Origin: Salinivibrio sharmensis
GTDB lineage: Bacteria; Pseudomonadota; Gammaproteobacteria; Enterobacterales; Vibrionaceae
Direction of reading: 5' to 3'
NCBI RefSeq assembly: GCF_001995985.1
Contig: NZ_MUFC01000013.1
Coordinates: 1-64,000 of the forward strand
Length of the DNA stretch: 64,000 bases
Both the position numbers and the translations under genes were made by a program. Shown in pieces: positions 7,877 through 15,519 of the stretch; the stretch's first letter is position 1; every line of letters begins with the position of its first letter. The notes under the pieces are model-generated. The model was not told the DNA's origin and did no database searches. It saw only the letters and a program-made list of their open reading frames with translations.

Positions 7877-9190
7877 CGATAAATTTCCATCTATAGCAAG
7901 AGTTTCAACAACTTTTTCTTGGTAAGACATAACTAAAGGAAAACTATCGACATTCACAAATAGTTTAATTAATTCTTCTTTCTTTACATTTTCGATGTTT
8001 GATCCTCTGTAAACAATAGGAGACGTTTTACTTTTATTTCCCCCATCAGAGAGCATTAGATTTAATTTCATTACGCGTGCGAGCTCTTCTTGATAAAGAA
8101 AAAACTGTCTCAAATGCGTATCAGTAACGCAGGCCTTACCCGCCTGATTTACTGTTAAGACCTCATCAATGAGTCGGTTTAGCCTAGAACGCGACTTAAC
8201 TGCATCATCCATAACACCAACCCAACTTTCTTTTGATTCAGAAAGCAAGTTCATAAAATACAAAGTCCTAGCCTTGTTATAATTTATAAATCCAGGCCAC
8301 ATTACATCCTCACTCGATATCTCAAGCGCCCGATCGAACTGTTCACATGCAGACTTCAAATACATGATCACTTCTTCAATAACTGAGGGCGAGCAAGAAT
8401 CAATATTAGATCTAACAAAATCAAGTCCATCTATCGAAAGGATATCCCTAATCTCCATGCTCAAGGACTCTTTAAGCAAGTGCATACCTTTTTTATTGTA
8501 ATACAAGCCTAGGTAATTGTGATAAATCGTTTTTGTGACCGGATTTCGCAGAATAGGACCTCGGACATGAAGAAGATCAGCATGGATGTTGAAGTTGCCA
8601 TTAGCTACAAAACTTTGATAAGAAACAACCGCTTTGAAAAGCTTGATAGTTTCAGTAATTTGTATGGAATTACCTTTACTAATAGATTGGAGAATATCAC
8701 GTTGCCTATCTATGTTTTTTAGTATCCTATCCATTCGCTTTTTATAGCGTTTTTTGTCAGTTTCAACAGCATTGAAAACTGCAGGAAATAGTACGATTAG
8801 ATCAACTAAATACTGTAATGTGTCAGCGAAGAGCACCGCCGTATTGGAATCTATTTTTAATTTTAGCTCTATCGACTCAAACAGCTCCTCATCTAAATCC
8901 TTTTCGTTTTTAGATTTATATTGACTTATAAGTTCTGGTAGAGAAGTTACATATCTTTCGTTATCGAGAATATTGCCGTCCATCTTGCTTATATTGTTTA
9001 CACTGTCGATTGAAGTATAAGTGCGAACAGCGATAAATAAGGCCAACAACGCAATACAAAACCCTACTATTGATATGGTGAAATTCAGTAGGTCTTTGCC
9101 TTCCTTCAAGTAATACACCCATATTGCTAGACAGCCAGAAAATAGGACAAGCAAAAGAATGGTTATGTATAAGATACTGGTTCTTTTCAT
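7871..9190 (-). CDS. Uncharacterised two-TM membrane protein, 439 aa (cassette 3)
   Basis: I do not recognise the family. Two hydrophobic segments lie near residues 6-26 and 35-58, joined by a short loop; the remaining 380 residues are mostly helical and rich in Lys, Glu, Asp and Asn, with TPR-like helical pairs (YHNYLGLYYNKKG, FINYNKARTLYFMNLL). This suggests a membrane-anchored helical-repeat domain facing the cytoplasm. It fills cassette 3 and ends inside the attC R'' box. The start at 9190 lies about 40 bp inside the cassette behind an AGGT. AT-rich composition and rare-codon flavour separate it from the core genes. A role in defence or stress is possible but not shown. Confidence 0.75.
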   Translation of the reverse strand: MKRTSILYITILLLVLFSGCLAIWVYYLKEGKDLLNFTISIVGFCIALLALFIAVRTYTSIDSVNNISKMDGNILDNERYVTSLPELISQYKSKNEKDLDEELFESIELKLKIDSNTAVLFADTLQYLVDLIVLFPAVFNAVETDKKRYKKRMDRILKNIDRQRDILQSISKGNSIQITETIKLFKAVVSYQSFVANGNFNIHADLLHVRGPILRNPVTKTIYHNYLGLYYNKKGMHLLKESLSMEIRDILSIDGLDFVRSNIDSCSPSVIEEVIMYLKSACEQFDRALEISSEDVMWPGFINYNKARTLYFMNLLSESKESWVGVMDDAVKSRSRLNRLIDEVLTVNQAGKACVTDTHLRQFFLYQEELARVMKLNLMLSDGGNKSKTSPIVYRGSNIENVKKEELIKLFVNVDSFPLVMSYQEKVVETLAIDGNLSS

Positions 9191-9227
9191 TAATTACCTA
9201 ATGCATTGAGAATATTGTGAGATATCA

Positions 9228-9325
9228 AGCTAACGCTTGCTTAAGCGGTGAGTGAACGTGTGCCATGTTTGAGCGATAGCGAGTCGGCACGCGTTTACGA
9301 ATCCTTCTTAAAGCACTTGTTATAC
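9228..9325 (-). other. attC recombination site (98 bp)
   Basis: On the minus strand it runs from GTATAAC (R'') to GTTAGCT (R' position). The arms CAAGTGCTTTAAG and CTTAAGCAAGCG pair, and an inner stem GTAAACGCGTGCC pairs with GGCACACGTTCAC. It starts 3 bp after the stop of the 357-aa gene. The first bases of the following cassette pair with that cassette's own R''. Confidence 0.85.
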
Positions 9326-9327
9326 GA

Positions 9328-10401
9328 TTATTTAACCCATTTCCCAAGGTCAAAACTTATATCTTTAACTTTTTGCTTATAGTTGGCTTGTGCCAGTGCA
9401 ATACCAACTGTCGTCAGCTGCAGTTTTGAAAGTTGATTATTTTCACCACCCCAGATATCTAACAAAACACCCAGCCCCGGGATTTTTTCCATCAACCATT
9501 CTTTAACCTCATTTTGATTCATCAACTTGGATTTGAAATATTGCCGCAGCTTATTAACTTCCTCGCCATTAATTCCAAGAGAATTTGCTTTTTCAGCTAA
9601 AACATTCTCGTCCATGGCGTTAAATTGAAATAAGTTTATTGTATGAAAGCAGTTCATTAACAGTGAATTGAAGTCGGACATAGGTTTTCCAAAAAACTGT
9701 TCGAACTCTTGCTCATCAAACCCCTTTTGAAACAATGCAGGATACTGACCAAGCATAAACACTGGAATTTCTTTGTACCAACTTGCTTCCATAAGGGTTA
9801 CACAACCACTATATGCCAAGTGTTCAAACCATGAGTGATGATATTCAATATCTTGGTCGACAAAAACTAGTAATTCAGTGTTTATATATTTGATTAGGCT
9901 ATCTAAGTCGTTCACATCCCCCCTGGCTAGACGAGTAAGAGAAAAATTTAGTGATAAAATATTTAGTTGCTCATTTGTGAGTTTGCTAACAACCTCAAGT
10001 GCTTCGTCAAGTACGATTTGCTTTGTGTTTCGCTCTGGAGTGGAAGCCCTTTGAACAAGTATGTCTACCAACATGTATTCCAAATCTTCGTCACCAGACT
10101 TAGCATATTGCTTTTGAGCTTCAAATAAAGCTGATTGCATTGCAGGCTGCTTCATTTGATTGATACCAGATTCATTTGTGTCTTGTAATTTTTTTAGAAA
10201 ACTATCGGTAAGTTCTTCAGCTCTATTTTTTGCAAGTTCTGCGGCATCGTGTGAGAGTTGTATAAAATTTGACTTATAAACATCGAGGGCAATATCGCGG
10301 GCATCAGTGTAACTAATTCCTTGGTTTATGACTATAGATTGCCCTTGAAGGTTAGTCGACGAGTCACCAGCTTGTTGCTTTTGTACTTGATCATTTATCA
10401 T
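9328..10401 (-). CDS. LPO_1073/Vpar_1526-like uncharacterised protein, 357 aa (cassette 2)
   Basis: The sequence resembles what I recall as the LPO_1073/Vpar_1526 family, which has no known function; this is recall and should be checked. Residues 8-28 carry QAGDSSTNLQ followed by a beta-like IVIN. The next 60 residues (YTDARDIALDVYKSNF and the AAELAKNRAEEL helix) are probably coiled-coil, and the rest is a helical domain without recognisable catalytic residues. No membrane segment is seen. The start codon overlaps the end of the 60-aa gene by 11 bp, so translation is coupled. The small partner carries a matching GDNSTNYQ motif. The pair fills one cassette, which suggests a two-component functional unit. 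Confidence 0.75.
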   Translation of the reverse strand: MINDQVQKQQAGDSSTNLQGQSIVINQGISYTDARDIALDVYKSNFIQLSHDAAELAKNRAEELTDSFLKKLQDTNESGINQMKQPAMQSALFEAQKQYAKSGDEDLEYMLVDILVQRASTPERNTKQIVLDEALEVVSKLTNEQLNILSLNFSLTRLARGDVNDLDSLIKYINTELLVFVDQDIEYHHSWFEHLAYSGCVTLMEASWYKEIPVFMLGQYPALFQKGFDEQEFEQFFGKPMSDFNSLLMNCFHTINLFQFNAMDENVLAEKANSLGINGEEVNKLRQYFKSKLMNQNEVKEWLMEKIPGLGVLLDIWGGENNQLSKLQLTTVGIALAQANYKQKVKDISFDLGKWVK

Positions 10402-10573
10402 TTTTATTACCTATATTGATATCACCGCCTGATTGGTAATTTGTAGAATTGTCACCCGATTTTTGTATTTGCGTTGAACTAGGATTTTTCCTAAACAATG
10501 AAAGTAAAAAAATCAGCACAGATACACCAATACCACTGAACACCCACTCTTTATTTTCGAGCAACCAACTCAT
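10391..10573 (-). CDS. Small membrane protein with GDNSTNYQ motif, 60 aa (cassette 2)
   Basis: 60 aa with one transmembrane segment at about residues 9-28 (WVFSGIGVSVLIFLLSLF), then basic residues (FRKN) and a hydrophilic tail with KSGDNSTNYQSGGDINIGN. A near-perfect AGGAGGA ribosome binding site lies 5 bp before the ATG. The gene starts about 15 bp inside cassette 2 and overlaps the following 357-aa gene by 11 bp. The tail motif recurs at the N-terminus of that partner, so the two proteins may assemble through it at the membrane. No function is known. Confidence 0.8.
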   Translation of the reverse strand: MSWLLENKEWVFSGIGVSVLIFLLSLFRKNPSSTQIQKSGDNSTNYQSGGDINIGNKNDK

Positions 10574-10587
10574 AAATCCTCCTAATC

Positions 10588-10675
10588 ATATAACGCTTTG
10601 CACAGCGGAAAACAAAAGTGGAGGCCACTTTTTGGCCGAAGCTTTTGGTTTTCCGACTGCTGCAACTTGTTAAAT
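10588..10675 (-). other. attC recombination site (88 bp)
   Basis: R'' is ATTTAAC (matches RYYYAAC) at 10669-10675 and R' is GTTATAT at 10588-10594. The internal arms CGGAAAAC/GTTTTCCG and TTGCA/TGCAA pair perfectly. The TAA stop of the GNAT-like gene lies inside R'', as is usual for cassette genes. Confidence 0.9.
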
Positions 10676-11317
10676 GCATTTCCTCTCCATTGGTATGCCA
10701 CTATCTAGTTCTATGGCTTGTTTTGCAAAATCTGTATCTTCTACCTTAAAACCGTGTTGCTCAAAATACGAAATTTGATCATTTGAGGCTGCTGATAGAG
10801 TAATTTTCTTGATATTATTGGACTTACCTAAACTAATTATATTCTCTAGTAGCTCGGAAAATAGCCCTAAGCTTCTATATTCATGAAAGGAATATTCTTG
10901 GTTAGACTCATCAACTGGTTCATAAGGGTTACTAAACTCAACATCTGATATGTGAAGATTATTTGGATATGTTCTTGAGAGTAATAGCTGACCACAAATG
11001 TCTCTTTCGAGGGAATCATCATCAACATGAGCACGAATCAGAACGATATCTTGCACAACCTTCCGCTTCATTATTTTTTCAACTCGGCGAAATATAAGAG
11101 GATCTCGTTCATCAAAATATTTTGATAGCTTCTGAGGATTTACTTTTGCTCCAGCCTCAATGTAATGCATCCAAGCACTGGCTCCAAGCTCAAATAAACA
11201 CCCAGGTTCTAACTCAGAAATTTCTTCAATATCATCCATTCCGTAATAGTCGATAAGGACGGGTTTATCGAACTTGCTTTCTAAGCTGTCGACTGGATAA
11301 ACCTCTTCAAGATTCAT
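10670..11317 (-). CDS. GNAT-like acetyltransferase with divergent N-terminus, 215 aa (cassette 1)
   Basis: The C-terminal 80 residues fit the last part of a GNAT fold: helix YRSLGLFSELLENIISLGK, strand IKKITLSAA, then ISYFEQHGFKV, the usual acetyl-CoA and product-side elements. The N-terminal 130 residues are acidic and not recognisable, and the canonical R/Q-x-x-G-x-G/A pyrophosphate loop is degenerate (HEYRSLGLF), so acetyl-CoA binding is uncertain. An AAAGGAG ribosome binding site precedes the ATG by 5 bp, and the gene starts about 20 bp inside the cassette. The natural substrate is unknown; antibiotic, protein or toxin-type tRNA acetylation are all conceivable, with no antitoxin neighbour visible. 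Confidence 0.65.
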   Translation of the reverse strand: MNLEEVYPVDSLESKFDKPVLIDYYGMDDIEEISELEPGCLFELGASAWMHYIEAGAKVNPQKLSKYFDERDPLIFRRVEKIMKRKVVQDIVLIRAHVDDDSLERDICGQLLLSRTYPNNLHISDVEFSNPYEPVDESNQEYSFHEYRSLGLFSELLENIISLGKSNNIKKITLSAASNDQISYFEQHGFKVEDTDFAKQAIELDSGIPMERKCI

Positions 11318-11332
11318 GCATTACTCCTTTGC

Positions 11333-11339
11333 ATTTAAC
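11333..11339 (-). other. Left-end recombination core of the cassette array (GTTAAAT)
   Basis: GTTAAAT fits GTTRRRY and is the junction where cassette 1 begins; its extension GTTAAATGCA is the exact complement of the R'' box at 10666-10675. The sequence to its right lacks paired attC arms, so it may be the remains of an attI or a secondary insertion site. Confidence 0.55.
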
Positions 11340-11837
11340 ATTGTATTAGTACGCATGCGAGATTTCCCAAAACCGTTACACGCACTCTTTTTCATCTACT
11401 AACTGAAATATCTACAGTCTATCGCCTCTCATACATATCGCTTTTCCGCGAAAATGTACACGCCGCCTATCTCTGTTCCAGCCTTCATACTATCCCCAAG
11501 CGTTAAGCTGTCACCGATTGACTAATCAATGCTTTTAATCATCCATTCTGGGGGAGTGTGCATCTGTCACGGATAAACGCGCACGTTTTGCCATGCTACC
11601 GCCAGCTAGTTGTCGGCACCTAACACGCCATTGAGTGGGTAGATTTGGGATTAGTGTATCAAGGCCTGTTTTGGTTTTCGTACGCTATTGTCCAAAGTGT
11701 TAGGTAAGCCATGTTTTGTGAGGTGGGTACAAGAAGCTGGTTAGAGCGCCAAGGAGCGAGTCGGGATGATGGGGCGGTGCGCGATTAGGGCTATGGCTCT
11801 TCTCGCGCACTGCTCAGGTTGGGATCGCCGATGCCGA
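11340..11837. other. Gene-free 500-bp stretch between cassettes and sitD
   Basis: No convincing coding frame on either strand, and no integrase fragment. A GCGTTAAGC resembling an attC core lies at 11500-11508, and an 88-bp inverted-repeat structure at 11618-11705 is listed separately. It may represent a degraded array end. Confidence 0.5.
11618..11705. repeat. Possible degenerate attC (ACCTAACAC ... GTGTTAGGT)
   Basis: Outer arms of 9 bp pair perfectly. They contain ACCTAAC (RYYYAAC) and GTTAGGT (GTTRRRY), both exact consensus, 88 bp apart end to end. Inner L-box pairing is poor, so orientation and function are unclear. Confidence 0.35.
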
Positions 11838-12719
11838 TCAGTGCGATTGCGCCGAATGGGTGGTAGATGGGCGCGTTGCTTTTGTGGTTTGCTGCGTTGG
11901 CTGTGGGCGTTGTTGGTTGCGGTGGATTTGATATTGCTGCCACGCGAAGGTCACCACAAAACAGCCGGTGAGTAACAATACAATGGTCGGGCCGGGTGCA
12001 CTGTCGAGGTAAAACGACAGGGTGACGCCGCCCACGGCGGTGACTAAAGCAATTGCACAGGCAATCCATAACATGCGGCTAAATTGTTTGCTGAGCATAA
12101 AGGCGGTGACGCCCGGTGCAATTAACATCGCCACCACTAAGATGATCCCCACGGCATGTAAGCCCGCCACAATGGTAGCTATCATCACCGAGAGCAGGAG
12201 CCAATGAAGTTTCTGCACGGGGAGCCCGAGCACGCTGGCTTGCGCGGGGTCGAACGATAGCAGCATTAAATCTCGCCCTTTAAGGAGCACCAGCGCCAGC
12301 ACGACCAAGCCGGTGATGGCGGCGGTGAGCAGCTGTTGGTGGTTAATCCCCAACAGGTTGCCAAATAGAATATGATCAAGGTGCAAATCAGACGGGAACT
12401 GACCTTGCAAAATCAGCCCCAGTGCGAAAAAGCCAGAAAACACAATCCCCAGCAAGGTGTCTTCTTTCACACGGCTATTTTGTTTGAGCCAATGCACACT
12501 GGTGGCGCATGCAGATCCGGCGGCAAAGGCGCCGACAATCAGCGGCAGGCCAAACAAGTTTGCTAGCACCAATCCCGGTAGCACCGCGTGTGCCACGGCA
12601 TCACCAATCAATGACCAGCCTTTCAACACCAAATAGCAAGAAAGCAGCGCGCAGGGTAGTGCCACTAAGATGGCCATCAGCAAGGCATCTTGCATAAAAG
12701 TCAGTTGATACGGATTCAT
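11838..12719 (-). CDS. sitD: Metal ABC transporter permease (SitD/ZnuB-type)
   Basis: 293 aa integral membrane protein with about eight hydrophobic helices of the ABC-3 family. The GWSLIGDAVAHAVLPG motif near residue 35 and the PGVTAFMLSKQFSRM region are typical of manganese/iron/zinc permeases. The C-terminal 35 residues (HRNQQRPQPTQQTTKATRP) are hydrophilic, Gln/Thr/Pro-rich and probably disordered. It overlaps sitC by 4 bp and is last in the four-gene operon. Confidence 0.88.
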   Translation of the reverse strand: MNPYQLTFMQDALLMAILVALPCALLSCYLVLKGWSLIGDAVAHAVLPGLVLANLFGLPLIVGAFAAGSACATSVHWLKQNSRVKEDTLLGIVFSGFFALGLILQGQFPSDLHLDHILFGNLLGINHQQLLTAAITGLVVLALVLLKGRDLMLLSFDPAQASVLGLPVQKLHWLLLSVMIATIVAGLHAVGIILVVAMLIAPGVTAFMLSKQFSRMLWIACAIALVTAVGGVTLSFYLDSAPGPTIVLLLTGCFVVTFAWQQYQIHRNQQRPQPTQQTTKATRPSTTHSAQSH

Positions 12720-13561
12720 TGCAGTGCCTCCTGACGTTTGGCGCGCCGCGCGAGCAAACCGTGTTTGGGGCTAAACACAAAGGCGGCTAAGAAGAGTCCC
12801 ACTTGGGCCAGCACAATCAGTGCGCCGGCATTAAGGTTGGCGAAATAGCTGATATACACCCCAAACAGTGAGGTGACTGTGCCGATGACACCGCTTAGCA
12901 CCAACACGGGCCCGAAGCGATCACTCAATAAATAGGCGGTGGCGCCGGGGGCGATCACCAAGCAAATTACCAAAAAGGCCCCGACACTTTTAAGTGCCGC
13001 CATGGTGCAAGCGCTGAGCAGCGCAAAAAACAGCACCTTGAGCCCCACCACAGGTAAACCAATGCAGCGGGCGTGGCTTTCATCGAAAAAGGTCAGCATA
13101 AAATCACGCCATTTCACCGCCAGTACGGTGAGGCTGACCAAGGCAATGACTAGCATTTGCATCGCATCAAGCGGGGCAATGGCAAGCAAGTTGCCCAGCA
13201 TAATTTGTTGAATATCGACCGCGACGGGCGAAATGGAGACTAAAAAGAGCCCGAAGGCGAAAAAGCTCGAGAAAATTAAACCGATGATCGCATCTTGTTT
13301 GATGTGGCTACGTTGGTGCAAAAACAGCATCACGCTCGCGGCCATACCGCCGGCAACAAAAGCGCCGAGCGAAAAGGGCAGGCCCAGCATATAAGCGCCG
13401 GCAACGCCTGGTACAATCGCATGAGAGAGGGCATCGCCCATCAGCGACCAGCCTTTGAGCATCAAAAAGGCCGAGAGCAAGCCGCACACGCCGCCAATCA
13501 AGGTGGTGACCAGCAATGCTTTTTGCATGTATTGATAGGCGAGGGGATCGAGTAAGCTCAT
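12716..13561 (-). CDS. sitC: Metal ABC transporter permease (SitC-type)
   Basis: 281 aa ABC-3 permease with the same GWSLMGDALSHAIVPG signature as its neighbour, consistent with the SitC/SitD heterodimer that forms the channel. It overlaps sitB by 4 bp and sitD by 4 bp, so the operon is tightly coupled. Confidence 0.88.
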   Translation of the reverse strand: MSLLDPLAYQYMQKALLVTTLIGGVCGLLSAFLMLKGWSLMGDALSHAIVPGVAGAYMLGLPFSLGAFVAGGMAASVMLFLHQRSHIKQDAIIGLIFSSFFAFGLFLVSISPVAVDIQQIMLGNLLAIAPLDAMQMLVIALVSLTVLAVKWRDFMLTFFDESHARCIGLPVVGLKVLFFALLSACTMAALKSVGAFLVICLVIAPGATAYLLSDRFGPVLVLSGVIGTVTSLFGVYISYFANLNAGALIVLAQVGLFLAAFVFSPKHGLLARRAKRQEALQ

Positions 13562-14439
13562 TCGCGCCGCTCCTGCGCGCTTTGTTCGCGCTTGCCATAC
13601 ACCACCAAGGGCCGCTCGTCGTCGGAAATCACCGACAGTTCGCGCGGATCGGCGTCTTGGTGGAGCTGATCGCTAGGCATGACATACTGGCGCAGTTTGC
13701 CGCCAAAAATGGCACTCAGGTTCTCGGTGGTAAAAACATGCTCGGTGTGTCCGCCTGCCACCACCGCGCGATTGACCAACACGGTACGATCGCAAAAGTC
13801 GGGCACGGTGCCAAGGTTATGGGTGGCAATCAAAATGGTTTTGCCTTCGTCTTTGAGCTCGAGCAGCAAACGCATAATCGACTCTTCACTGGTGACATCT
13901 ACGCCAGTAAAAGGCTCATCCAGTAAAATCAGCGGGCTGTGCTGAGCCAGCGCACGGGCGAGAAAGACGCGTTTTTTCTGTCCGCCGGACAGTTCACCAA
14001 TTTGGCGCTGGCGAAAGGCTGTCATACCCACGCGGGCTAAGGCTTCATCCACTGCCTGATGATCCGCCGCTTTGGGGCGACGCATAAATGACATCTTGCC
14101 GTAGCGGCCCATCATCACCACGTCTTCCACTAACACCGGGAACGACCAATCAATCTCTTCTGATTGAGGCACATAAGCGACCAAGCCTGCTTTTTGCGCT
14201 TGCTTAATTGGGGTGCCGTTGACTGCGATGCTGCCACTGCCGGGGTTCACAAACCCCATGATCGCTTTAAACAAGGTGGATTTGCCGCTGCCATTGGCAC
14301 CGACTAGGGCAGTAATGGTTTGCGCTGGCAGCGAGAAGCTGGCGTGTTCAAGGGCACACAGGCCGTTTCGATAGACGACACGTACCTCGTTGACATCTAA
14401 CACACTGGGCGTGCCGTCGGTTAAATCATAGTGCGTCAT
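13558..14439 (-). CDS. sitB: Metal ABC transporter ATP-binding protein (SitB-type)
   Basis: 293 aa cytoplasmic ATPase. Walker A is GANGSGKST (about residue 50), the ABC signature is LSGGQKKRVFLARAL (about 150), Walker B is LILLDEPF, and the switch histidine is in IATHNLG. The C-terminal 45 residues beyond the NBD are charged and end EQSAQERRE. It couples ATP hydrolysis to Mn/Fe (or Zn) import through SitC/SitD and overlaps the substrate-binding protein gene by 14 bp. Confidence 0.9.
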   Translation of the reverse strand: MTHYDLTDGTPSVLDVNEVRVVYRNGLCALEHASFSLPAQTITALVGANGSGKSTLFKAIMGFVNPGSGSIAVNGTPIKQAQKAGLVAYVPQSEEIDWSFPVLVEDVVMMGRYGKMSFMRRPKAADHQAVDEALARVGMTAFRQRQIGELSGGQKKRVFLARALAQHSPLILLDEPFTGVDVTSEESIMRLLLELKDEGKTILIATHNLGTVPDFCDRTVLVNRAVVAGGHTEHVFTTENLSAIFGGKLRQYVMPSDQLHQDADPRELSVISDDERPLVVYGKREQSAQERRE

Positions 14440-15328
14440 GGCGTAACCCCGCTAACACGGTTTCTGTGGTAACTGTCAGTAAGGATAGATAGTCAGGCAC
14501 GGGTCCGTCAGCTTGACTGAGCGAATCGACATATAAAATGCCACCATAGTGTGCGTCGGTTTCCGCGGCGACTTGTTTGGCGGGTGCATCAGACACGGTG
14601 CTTTCAGAGAAGACGGCACGCACTTGGTGTTCTCGTACGGTATCAATCAGCGCGCGGACTTGTTGCGGGGTGCCCTGGCGTTCGGCGTTAATCGGCCATA
14701 AATAGGCTTCGTTGAGGTTTAAATCACGCGCGAGATAAGAGAAAGCGCCTTCACTGCTTACCAACCAACGCTGTGATTCGGGGACAGCGGATAAGGCATC
14801 TTGCGCACGCGCGAACACGGCTTGAATTTGCGCCTTGTAGGCTTTGGCATTGGCTTGGTAGTGCGTTTGGTTGGCAGGGTCGTACTTAATCAGGGCTTGC
14901 TCGATGTTATCGACATATCGCATCGCATCTGAGGGCGACATCCACGCGTGTGGGTTGGGCTTACCACGATACGGGCCCGAGGCAATCACAATCGGCTCCA
15001 CCCCGTCAGATAAGATCACATTCGGCACCTTATCAATGTGCTGGAAAAAACGTTCGAACCAGCGCTCTAAGCCTAACCCGTTCCACATCACCACATCCGC
15101 ACCTTGCGCACGCAGAATATCTCCCGGAGTGGGTTGGTAATTGTGGATCTCCGCGCCGGGTTTAGTGAGAGACACTACCTCGGCATGCTCGCCCGCCACG
15201 TTGGCAGCCATATCAGCCAGAATGGTAAAGCTGGTCACCACTTTTAACTTGTCCGCGTGTTTTAATTGGTCGGCGTGCGCCATCGGAGAGAGCAAGAGCG
15301 CCGCAATAATTAGCAGGTGTTTTCTCAT
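14426..15328 (-). CDS. sitA: Periplasmic metal-binding protein of ABC transporter (SitA/MntC-type)
   Basis: 300 aa with a signal peptide ending PMAHA-D. It belongs to the cluster A-I metal-binding proteins: metal ligand positions are visible in GAEIHNYQPTP (His), KPNPHAWMSP (His), SSEGAFSYLA (Glu) and a late Asp in YVDSLS. It lacks the long His/Asp-rich loop typical of zinc-specific ZnuA, which favours Mn/Fe transport. First gene of sitABCD, about 70 bp downstream of a strong Fur-box match. Confidence 0.88.
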   Translation of the reverse strand: MRKHLLIIAALLLSPMAHADQLKHADKLKVVTSFTILADMAANVAGEHAEVVSLTKPGAEIHNYQPTPGDILRAQGADVVMWNGLGLERWFERFFQHIDKVPNVILSDGVEPIVIASGPYRGKPNPHAWMSPSDAMRYVDNIEQALIKYDPANQTHYQANAKAYKAQIQAVFARAQDALSAVPESQRWLVSSEGAFSYLARDLNLNEAYLWPINAERQGTPQQVRALIDTVREHQVRAVFSESTVSDAPAKQVAAETDAHYGGILYVDSLSQADGPVPDYLSLLTVTTETVLAGLRHDAL

Positions 15329-15400
15329 AAGCGTTAATCTCGTTCATTATGCGTGTGACTACGGCGTGAGGTCGCCAGCCGATCATACGTTAAAGATAAC

Positions 15401-15419
15401 GTTTATGATAATCATTCTC
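15401..15419 (-). promoter_or_regulatory. Fur box upstream of sitA
   Basis: GTTTATGATAATCATTCTC matches the 19-bp Fur consensus at 16 of 19 positions by eye, about 75 bp upstream of the sitA start. Iron-dependent repression of sitABCD is inferred from this. An MntR site was not evident. Confidence 0.75.
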
Positions 15420-15433
15420 AAGTAAGTGGTAAT

Positions 15434-15455
15434 AAAAAGGGCGCGGATAGCGCCC
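15434..15455 (-). terminator. Rho-independent terminator after the HAD gene
   Basis: On the minus strand GGGCGC-TATCC-GCGCCC is followed by T5. It sits 65 bp beyond the stop of the HAD phosphatase gene and before the sitA promoter. Confidence 0.8.
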
Positions 15456-15519
15456 ATTCATTGCTGTAATCGATCATTGCTACAACCCATGTGGGGTTGC
15501 ATACAGAGAGAACGCACAT

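Larger units (their letters stand above)
7830..11339 (-). mobile_element. Integron cassette array without integrase (CALIN), three cassettes
   Basis: Three consecutive cassettes on the minus strand: 11339 to 10588 (GNAT-like gene), 10588 to 9228 (60-aa plus 357-aa genes) and 9228 to about 7830 (439-aa gene). Each cassette's first bases are complementary to the R'' box after its gene, the hallmark of excisable cassettes. Cassette 1 begins GTTAAATGCA and its attC begins TGCATTTAAC (10/10). Cassettes 2 and 3 match at 10/11 and 11/12 positions. Stop codons fall inside or within a few bp of the attC sites. No integrase gene is in the window. Confidence 0.85.

Noticed and set aside
11766-11975. Plus-strand 69-aa frame over the sitD 3' end
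   Set aside because: Antisense to the sitD tail, Trp/Arg/Cys-rich, no conserved feature.
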